Source of the DNA: Auxenochlorella pyrenoidosa
Taxonomy: Eukaryota; Chlorophyta; Trebouxiophyceae; Chlorellales; Chlorellaceae
DNA length: 13,833 nucleotides
Direction of reading: 5' to 3'
NCBI GenBank assembly: GCA_001430745.1
Contig: KQ481977.1
Coordinates: 515,467 to 529,299 of the forward strand
This document shows positions 8,263 to 13,833 of this stretch, in pieces (position 1 is the stretch's first letter; each line of letters starts with the position of its first letter). A program made the translations under genes and the position numbers. Under the pieces are notes generated by a model. The model worked only from the letters and a program-made list of their open reading frames with translations. It was not told the origin of the DNA and did no database searches.

Positions 8263-9309
8263 CAACGGCACCTCTTTACTGGGTGAAGAGTAGGCGTCTG
8301 ACAGCGTGGCGTAGCCTGATGCCCAACTGTTGCTGGGTGGCAGCCTGGCCGGCGGTTGAGCCTCCTGGTGCGCCGCTTGCTGCTGCTGCTCTGCCTGCTG
8401 CTGCAATGGTGGCGCTGCTGGTGCCGTGGGCAGCGGCGGCAGCGCGACGGCAGGTGCATGCAGCGGCGCCGGCACTGGTGCAGCTGGCGTCTCCTGTGCT
8501 GACGATGCTGGCGGCGCAAGCCAGCTGGGGCGTCCGCTGTCGACGGCGGCAGCTGCTTGCTGGCTTGCGCCGAAGAGGCCGCCGAAAGAGCCAAAGAGGC
8601 CACCCCGGCTGCCGCTGCTGTGCATGCCACCTGCGCCGCCTGTCCCCTCAGGCTCTGTTCGAGGCTGGCGCTCCTGGGCTGCGGCCGCTTGCTCCGGCAG
8701 TGAGGGGGGTGCTGGCGGTGCACCCGCAGCCGCATGCGGCGGTGATCCGCTGCGTGCCAGCCAGCCTGCTGTCGGCAGCTGCGGCGGCTCGTGTGAGGGT
8801 GGCGCAATGCCTCCCAGCCCACTGCTGCTCCGGGGCGACTCGCTGCTGTTGGCTGGTCCATTAAACGAAAACCGCTGCGGCGCTGGCAGAGGCGGCGGTT
8901 GTAGCCCAGGTGACGATGTCGCCGCCGGTTCTGCCGCTGGTGGCATGGCTGGCGCTGCTGCTGGATGTTCTCCTGTTGTGGGCACCGGAAGCGCTGCTGG
9001 ATGCACAGCCGACCTGCCAAATGCAGGTTCTTGGGCTGGCAGCACGGCTGCAGGTGCCGACAGCGGCGGTGGCACTGGAGGCGCCCCATTGCTCGACGGC
9101 TGCTGGGAGACACCTGCAGCCGCCTTGCCTGCCGCTTTCTGCCTCCTGAACTCTTCCAGCTGCACAGCAGGGAGCGGCAGATCACATGTTCGCGCAGGAG
9201 AGGTGAATACAAATGCTCTTTGGCAAATGGGCCCACTGACAGGTGCCCCACTCACCTTTCGCCGCCCGGCCGCCTGCAGCTCAGCCCGAGTGAGGGCAGG
9301 CGCTGTCAT
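4056..9309 (-). CDS. BLI: BLISTER-like coiled-coil protein (903 aa, nine exons)
   Basis: Minus-strand exons are 9309-9256, 9159-7847, 7452-7386, 6926-6846, 6476-6414, 6193-6116, 5817-5704, 5295-4495 and 4196-4056; they sum to 904 codons with every phase matching. The N-terminus, ending ELQAAGRRKLEEFRRQKAA (about residues 10-28), is the short basic helix that opens plant BLISTER. Residues ~30-455 are Pro/Ala/Ser/Gln-rich and disordered, with Q9 at 318-326. Exons 3-7 encode a coiled coil, FKALQQHIDELTEEKFMLQ followed by RAVEHQ...NLAEENEAVMRRYNEQ and ALAAEVVALEEQVLRLKSS, matching the order of blocks in Arabidopsis BLI. Exon 8 carries Q14 (775-788) and ALEQEKRQLLAALNAKQ. Exon 9 (RAAALMEQKLAAQQRKLEVL) resembles the BLI C-terminus. 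In Arabidopsis BLI binds the PRC2 methyltransferase CLF and affects stress responses; that role here is inference. A golgin-like coiled-coil protein is the alternative. Confidence 0.75.
4197..4494 (-). other. BLI intron 8 with a C13-14 homopolymer
   Basis: The donor is AAGCAG|GTGGGC at 4494 and the acceptor CTGCAG|GATGAG at 4197. The intron contains a run of about 13-14 C on the plus strand near 4276-4289 (G on the transcribed RNA). No other feature is seen. Confidence 0.65.
4702..4743 (-). repeat. (CAG)14 trinucleotide repeat, polyglutamine in BLI exon 8
   Basis: Fourteen uninterrupted CTG triplets on the plus strand read as CAG on the coding strand and encode Gln 775-788 of the predicted protein. 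Perfect purity suggests recent expansion and likely length variation between strains. Confidence 0.95.
5296..5703 (-). other. BLI intron 7 with GGCA/TGCC tetranucleotide repeats
   Basis: The donor is ATGCAG|GTGGGG and the acceptor CTCGCAG|GCGCAG. Two pure GGCA runs lie near 5356-5375 and 5417-5433 on the plus strand, with further AGGCAGGC-type copies scattered to about 5550. On the transcript these are pyrimidine-rich (TGCC)n. Confidence 0.65.
5893..5922 (-). repeat. Duplicated copy of the start of BLI exon 7 and its 3' splice site, in intron 6
   Basis: The 30 bp at 5893-5922 match 5792-5821 with 28 identities. The matched segment covers the last base pairs of the intron acceptor (GCAG) and the first codons of exon 7 (ALAAEVVAL; the copy reads ALAAKVVAL). 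Offset is 101 bp, so use of the copied acceptor would shift the frame. Confidence 0.8.
6781..6843. repeat. 36-bp imperfect tandem repeat next to the donor of BLI exon 4
   Basis: The core CCAGGCGGCCATGGCAG occurs at 6781-6797 and again at 6817-6833, with similar flanks (AGCTGC before, CAGCACC after). It lies in intron 4 and reaches within a few bases of the exon 4 donor at 6845. The period is 36 bp. Confidence 0.8.
6997..7036 (-). repeat. Duplicated copy of the start of BLI exon 4 and its 3' splice site, in intron 3
   Basis: The 40 bp at 6997-7036 match 6901-6940 with 36 identities. They span the acceptor and the first codons of exon 4: the real exon reads RAVEHQSKL and the copy reads QAMEHQAKL. 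The offset is 96 bp, or 32 codons, and the frame is open from the copied acceptor into the real exon. Confidence 0.85.
7484..7572. repeat. (GT)n run followed by a G-rich tract in BLI intron 2
   Basis: About ten GT dinucleotides at 7488-7508 are followed by G-runs of three to seven, broken by T or A, to about 7572. On the BLI transcript this is (CA)n and a long C/T tract upstream of the exon 3 acceptor at 7453. Confidence 0.8.
8236..8262 (-). repeat. (CAG)9 trinucleotide repeat, polyglutamine in BLI exon 2
   Basis: Nine pure CTG triplets on the plus strand encode Gln 318-326 of the predicted BLI protein, inside its disordered Pro/Ser/Ala-rich region. Shorter Q-rich stretches lie nearby (QQQAEQQQQAAHQEAQ, around 8350-8405). 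Confidence 0.95.
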
Positions 9310-9610
9310 TGCTCGCCCGGGCCTGCAACGCCGATCAGATGATGTACATGTCTGCGCACCAGCGATCGGAGGAATGGGACGACACACAGCTTGCAAACCT
9401 GCTGCGCTGGCAGTGCCTGAATCGACTTGACACTGCGTTGTGAGCCCTTCCCTGTGTTGTTTGCGCAATGCGCATCTGGCAGATCCTTCAACGCCTTTGG
9501 AAGACCATGCTGGCCCGCCTCTTCTCTGTGCTGGGGGTGCGTTTAGTGTGCGCGCGGATGGCAGCGCCACCGCGCTCCCAGGCGGCTTGATTCAAGAGTA
9601 GAGCGATCGG
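9310..9610. promoter_or_regulatory. Divergent promoter region between BLI and PEX22
   Basis: These 301 bp lie between the two start codons. A 10-bp direct repeat, AGCGATCGGA, occurs at 9361-9370 and again at 9602-9611, where its last base is the A of the proposed PEX22 ATG. A related CCGATC lies at 9331-9336. No TATA box stands out. Confidence 0.5.
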
Positions 9611-11622
9611 ATGCTGAGCCGAGCACATCAGAGCTCGAGTCGTGCTGCTGCGGCGCTTGTGCCGCCTAGCCGCGCTGCCGCCCCGCCGCTCCACCAACCC
9701 TGTTGCCTGCCCCACTCTATGCTGTTTGCAGGAGGCCAGCGGTACCACGCTGGCCTTCACGGGCATCTTGGGCCTGGCAGCAGTGTTGTACACCCTTTAC
9801 CAGCTGCGCAGCAGCCAGGGTGAGAGAATACGACTGCCCTTGCTCCGGCCCTTGCCCAAACACGCACCCTCAGCCAGTGCCCTTGGAGCCACTGCAAGCA
9901 AGGGCGTGCTTGCCCGCCCGCCTGGCTGCCAATGTACGCAGGCCGGAAGCGCGACGACCCCGGCGCCTCGCAGCGGCGGCCGTTCTTGGACCCCACGCAG
10001 CCCTCCACCTCGGCAGCAGGAGCAGCTGCAGCAGCGGCGGCAGCACCAAAGCCGCCGGGGCCGGCAGCAGGCGCCACACCAGCCGCGGCGGTGGCTCGGC
10101 GGCTGGCGGGCATGCGCTGCGTCACCATCTCGCTGCCTGGGGTTCTGCTGGAAGAGAGCTCCCCTGCTGAGCTGGAGGAGAGCGCCAGCGTGCGCCCCGG
10201 CGCCGCAGGCAAGTGCCCCCCGGCCGCCTCGGCCCCCGCCCCGGGTCTTGCCCCGCCTGCACTCAGGTCCCGCCGTCTGGTCTCGCCCCCAACAGGCCAG
10301 CCCAGCACCCGCCCGCCTGGCCCCATGCCCCTTGGTGTGGCAACGCACTGCCTGCGCCCCTGGCCAGCCTGGGCGCTGCAGCGGTCGCTGTGCTGGCTGA
10401 GCGGCGGCCCCACCGCCGCTGCCGCCCTGCCCTCTACATGCCTGGCGCAGAGCTGCTGAGGGAGGCGGCCAGCGTGGCCAGCGTGTACCTGATGTGCCAT
10501 GTCAGCGATGACGTTGGTAAGCGTGCCGGCCCGGTGCCCCGGCCCGGCCGATGCACGCGCACGTGGCCAGAGCAGGGCGCGCGACTGCAGGGCGGCGCTG
10601 CGAGCGCCGCGGGGCGGGCGTGCACGATGCGCCAGTCTGCTTGCTGCCTGGGCTGGCCCCCGTGGCACGTTGGCGTGGGCACGGGTGCCTGCATGCGGTC
10701 AGACGCTGCTCTTCACCGCCCCCGGGCAGGGCGCTAGAAGCGAGGCAGTGTGTAGCTCGGGCATGGAGCCAGGCCCAGTTGCACAGCGTGCTGCCTTGGA
10801 TTCGTGGCTGTGCTGCGCCCTCACCTTGCCCGGGTCCCTGTGCATGCTGCAGGGGAGGCGGTCGTGCGTGGCGCCCTGGAGCATGCTGGCCTGATCGGTG
10901 GAAGTCGCGGCCAGGTGCCGCCGCACAGGTGAGTGCGGCCTGGCGCACCGCCCTGGCGCAGCGGCAGCTGGCACACTGGCGAGCCGGCGGCGGCGGGCAT
11001 GTGGTGCAGGGGCAGGCTGGTGGCGCGTGCATGGCGGCCTGCCGCTTGGGCCCCCCCCCTCCTGCCGCGCCTCAACCGCTGCCCGCCGACTGCCTGCCGA
11101 CCCCGCAGGGTGCTCTTCTGCGGCACCCTGGACGGCAAGGTCTCGCTGGTTCGCCAGCTGGAGCCAGACCTGCACATCGATGGGCACGAGAAGACGGTGA
11201 GCGCGAGTTCTGTCTGCCAAGAAAGGCTGCAACCAGACGCAACAGATCACCAGGGGACGAGGGAGGGGACAAGGGAGGGAAGCTGCCTGCCACAGCGGCG
11301 GGACGCTGGGCCTTGCTGCGCGGCCCCATCCGCCACCAGCACACAGGCTGGCAGGTGCAGCCTTGCTGCCGAGGCCTGTGCACGCCGTGCCCTGGCTCTC
11401 TGGCTCGGCCCGGTGCCTGCCCCAGGCTGCCTCCAACCCTGTCTCCCCAGTCCTTGGACCCACTCCCCTTCCTTCTTCACTGCTGCCGCGCAGGTGTCCG
11501 ACCTGCAGCGCTTTGTGAAGCAGCTGGTGCTTGTGCAGCCGCTCGGGCCGGCAGGCAGCGCAGTGGCGGCAGCAAACGTGCAGCTCGCGCCGTCGCTTGG
11601 CGCCGCTTTCGGCCTTGCGTAG
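9611..11622 (+). CDS. PEX22: Peroxisome biogenesis protein 22 (253 aa, seven exons)
   Basis: Exons are 9611-9658 (tentative), 9732-9819, 9942-10208, 10451-10516, 10853-10928, 11109-11196 and 11494-11622; all phases match and the frame ends at TAG. PEX22 is a peroxisomal membrane protein that anchors and activates the E2 enzyme PEX4 for recycling of the import receptor PEX5. Residues ~21-41 (TTLAFTGILGLAAVLYTLYQL) form the membrane anchor, followed by a basic and disordered linker. The cytosolic domain begins at RLAGMRCVTISLPGVLLEES, as in plant PEX22 (CRKVTCQLLGVILEES). It continues through VYLMCHVSDD and GALEHAGLIG to VLFCGTLDGKVSLVRQLEPD LHID, the family signature, and DLQRFVKQLVLVQP. The length is close to that of plant PEX22. 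The first exon is the weakest part, because its short sequence carries no family signal and the donor at 9659 was chosen for phase. Confidence 0.88.
10209..10450 (+). other. GC-AG intron (PEX22 intron 3)
   Basis: The donor is GCAG|GCAAGT, the ideal consensus for GC donors, and the acceptor is GGCGCAG|AGCTG. The intron is phase 1, and joining G to AG gives Glu, restoring the conserved reading from ASVRPGAA into ELLREAASVASVYLMC. No GT donor nearby gives the same frame. Confidence 0.75.
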
Positions 11623-12028
11623 CTCGGGAGCCTCACCTCGAGTGTGCTCTGGAGGTGGTTGCATGCTGGTATGATTGGCTCGTCTCCAGACTTGCAAACA
11701 GAATCTGCAAAGAGGCACCTACCAGGGAACAAGGGTGCTTTACGGGGGCTCTTTACGGCGGCGCCGCCAGGAAGTAGCTGTGGGGTGGCAGGGATTCCCC
11801 CCCGACTCAACCGCAGCATTAAACGCAGCAACTGTTGATGTGAGAGCTCAGCAGCGGCCGTTGAGGCTGCAAGATGTGCCAGCAGGGGATGCCGTGAGGT
11901 GTCTCGCAGCTTGCCAGGCCTGCCTGCTGCCCTTCACCGCACACCTGCATGCTGCTACCGCGCACTCAAACACTCCGAATTCTGCCGGCGCCAAACAGTC
12001 CCAAGCGCCTGGCCTAGGGGCGGGAGGT
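11623..12028. other. Intergenic region between PEX22 and the TPR gene
   Basis: These 406 bp should hold the PEX22 3' UTR and the promoter and 5' UTR of the TPR gene. The GC content looks lower than in the flanking exons. I see no TGTAA signal, no exon with supporting splice sites and no repeat. Confidence 0.5.
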
Positions 12029-13833
12029 ATGTCCCAGCAGGGGCGCCCACACCAGGACGGTGGCGAGCCAGCGCATCAGGAAGGACTTCTGGAGTCTCGC
12101 GCAGCCGCTGAGCTCGTGTCCCGAGCTATGGAGCTGGCTCAGGTACACTGGCGGCGTAAGGCGGGGCAGCGCCGTTAGTGGCGGCAGTGGCTGTAGCTAC
12201 ACCCGCTGTCGGCGCTTATGTGACACTCAGCTCCCTGTCATGCAACCTTCTGCTGGCCCCGGACGTTTGCAGGCAGCAGCCGGCAGCGATGAAGAGTTCA
12301 CGGACGCTATCCAGGAGGGCGGCAGCAGCAGCGACGACGACGAGGGCGGCGAGGTGCACAGCAGTGGACCGGCAGCCTCTCCGGGAGCGGCAGCAGCGCT
12401 CGCTGACCAGCCAACTGCAGCAGCGGCACTGCTAAAGGGTAGAGACCAAGGCGAGGCGGCCAGGGGGCAGGGCAGCCCGGCGTTGCGGGCGGCGGCGGCG
12501 GCGGTGGAGGCGGCGGCGGCGGCGGGGGTGGCGTTTGAAGGGCGGGAGTGGGACCGACAGTTTGTCTCCCTGGCAGCCATCGCGCAGGCGCACCTGCAGG
12601 CTGGCAAGGTGGGCGGGGCGGGCGCGGGGCGGCGTGCCTGGGGAGGGGAGGAGGCTGAGCAGCAGGTGGCGTGAGCTGGAGCTGTCGTGCGAGGCCCCGC
12701 CTAAGCCCCCTCGACGCCCGCATGGACGCATGCCTCAGGCCTTGTCTTGTGTTTTATTGGCTTGTCCCCCCCTTCACACACACAGCTGGACAAGGCGATC
12801 AACGAGTACAGCGACATCCTGCGGCGTAGCGCTCTGGCCGGCGGCGGCGGCGGCTGCGCCGCCGCGCGGCGCCGGCACGCCGCCCTGCTGCTGGCTCGCT
12901 CCGCCGCGTACGCCGCCCTCAGCCAGCAGCTGCGCAGCATCCCCGCCGCACAGGTGGGCTGCCCATGTGCTCGCAAGCCCTGCGGGCACCCCGGGGCCCA
13001 CGGGTGGGCCGTGCAAGCACCTGAGGGCCGCGTGCACCGCTGCCGTGCCGCCAGCCTCTGGCGCCGCTTCCTGCTGCCACCCCCCTGCCCTGCTGCCGTG
13101 CGTGCACAGCGTCAAGCGTACCTCGCATCGCCGCCGGGCGTGTGCGTGCCCTGCAGAGCGAGAGCCGCGCGCTGTACGCGCCAGACCCCTGCCAGCTGGC
13201 CTCTCTGGGGCTCAAGGATGCCGAGGCTGCCGCGGCTGCCGACCCGGGCAACCCAGAGGCACTGCTGCACAAGGTGGGCTGCTGGGGAAGGGGGGGGTGG
13301 CGGGGGGGGGGGGGGGGGCGGGCGACTTGCTGGCTTGCGTGGCAAGATGATGATGGCTGATGTGGTGGTGGTAGTGGCAGTGGTGGTGGGGAGCAGGGGC
13401 AACCTTATTTCCTCGTGGAAGGGGCCGCCTGCTTTGTGTGCGCCCAGCTGCATTCTTCCCGCTGGGGCATGCGATAGGTGTGCAGGCGCGATAGCTGCAA
13501 TCCGGAGGCACCCACGCACACCCTGCCTCCCCCGCCCAGCGCAGCCTGCTGCCGCCCAGCAGCTGCATGCTGCCGCAAGTCATGCCATGATAGCTGCACA
13601 CCAGCCCGCACTTCCCGCGCACACCCTGTCGTGTGCAGGGCTATGCGCTGAGCCTGCTGGAGCGGTACCAAGCAGCGGAGGCCGCCTACCAAGCCGGCCT
13701 GCAGCTGCAGCCCACGCACGAGCAGCTGCGTAGCCGGCTCCAGGAGCTGCAAGCCCTGCTGGAGGGGGGCAGCCTGGGCGGCGGCGGCGGCTGCGGCGGC
13801 GAGAGCGGTGCCGGCGCGGACGTGCAGGGCAGC
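12029..13833 (+). CDS. TPR-repeat protein with acidic N-terminal linker (3' end missing)
   Basis: Exons are 12029-12142, 12273-12608, 12786-12953, 13157-13273 and 13639 to the window edge, all phase 0, giving at least 310 residues. Exon 1 begins MSQQGRPHQDGGEP. Exon 2 starts with an acidic stretch (SDEEFTDAIQEGGSSSDDDE), then Ala-rich low complexity. From about residue 128 tetratricopeptide helices appear: WDRQFVSLAAIAQAHLQAGK with LDKAINEYSDILRR; then RHAALLLARSAAYAAL with a longer insert; then LGLKDAEAAAAADPGNPEALL and GYALSLLERYQAAEAAYQAG, LQLQPTHEQL. This resembles the TPR clamp of Hsp70/Hsp90 co-chaperones and of some plant E3 ligases. No partner domain is visible because the gene leaves the window after a Gly-rich segment. 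An unspliced alternative start at 12240 is possible, but the strong donor at 12143 and CAG acceptor at 12272 favour the spliced form. Confidence 0.75.
13274..13638 (+). other. TPR-gene intron 4 with long G-runs
   Basis: The donor is CACAAG|GTGGGC and the acceptor GTGTGCAG|GGCTAT. G-runs at about 13291-13322, including one of about 18 G, are followed by GAT and GTG triplet-like repeats to about 13390. The G-runs could form a G-quadruplex in DNA or in the nascent RNA. Confidence 0.7.

Noticed and set aside
8426..9430. Long plus-strand open frame opposite BLI exon 2
   Set aside because: Composition is Ala/Gly/Cys-rich, typical of a GC-rich antisense frame. It reads across the well-supported BLI intron 1 and start without any splice logic.
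9462..9475. Near-palindrome TGCGCAATGCGCAT in the BLI/PEX22 gap
   Set aside because: Short, single and of a composition common in this genome; there is no evidence that it is a regulator site.
9642..9819. Non-ATG (GTG) start giving an unspliced PEX22 N-terminus
   Set aside because: The frame is continuous with the membrane anchor, but GTG starts are not expected for nuclear genes. An upstream ATG exon with a phase-compatible intron is available.
9757..10668. 303-codon minus-strand open frame over PEX22
   Set aside because: It is antisense to conserved PEX22 exons; low-complexity Ala/Arg composition and no domain.
10551..11777. 408-codon plus-strand open frame over PEX22
   Set aside because: It runs through exons and introns of PEX22 in the wrong frame and has no recognisable motif.
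1..13833. CRISPR array, tRNA/rRNA genes, transposase or integrated virus
   Set aside because: No regularly spaced repeats, cloverleaf sequences, transposase motifs or terminal repeats were found on either strand by eye.

Overview
This window is nuclear DNA of a green alga, most likely a trebouxiophyte of the Chlorella type. It is strongly GC-rich and its genes are cut into many short exons. Nearly all introns are GT-AG, most often with GTGAG or GTGGG donors and CTGCAG-like acceptors, and two are GC-AG. The best recognised proteins have land-plant counterparts: PEX22, BLISTER and a plastid-type chalcone-isomerase-fold protein. There are no bacterial operons, no ribosome binding sites, no rRNA or tRNA gene and no CRISPR array. 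All assignments come from reading the sequence; exon joins rest on splice-site sequence, phase agreement and protein sense.

From left to right there are five genes. (1) Minus strand, 27-1261, running off the left edge: a chalcone-isomerase-fold protein with a long plastid-transit-like N-terminus. (2) Plus strand, about 1474-3618: an eight- or nine-exon gene for a protein of about 263 residues with a plausible plastid-targeting N-terminus and no family that I recognise. (3) Minus strand, 4056-9309: a nine-exon gene for a 903-residue coiled-coil protein matching the architecture of plant BLISTER (BLI), with two polyglutamine tracts. (4) Plus strand, about 9611-11622: PEX22, the peroxisomal membrane anchor of the ubiquitin-conjugating enzyme PEX4. 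(5) Plus strand, 12029 to the right edge: a TPR protein with an acidic N-terminal linker.

Genes 1/2 and 3/4 are divergent pairs with intergenic gaps of about 200-360 bp and 301 bp. Genes 2/3 converge across 437 bp. Genes 4/5 lie head-to-tail, 406 bp apart. The genes do not form one pathway: they cover plastid lipid metabolism, an unknown (perhaps plastid) role, chromatin or stress regulation, peroxisome import and a TPR scaffold.

The least expected structure is inside BLI. Two of its introns (3 and 6) each hold a second, diverged copy of the start of the following exon together with its 3' splice site, about 100 bp upstream of the real one (96 and 101 bp). In intron 3 the extra acceptor is in frame, so its use would add a 32-residue segment to the coiled coil. 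Other points of interest are the unrecognised gene 2, the clustering of a GATCGG/CCGATC hexamer in the two divergent promoter regions, and strong low-complexity tracts in introns.
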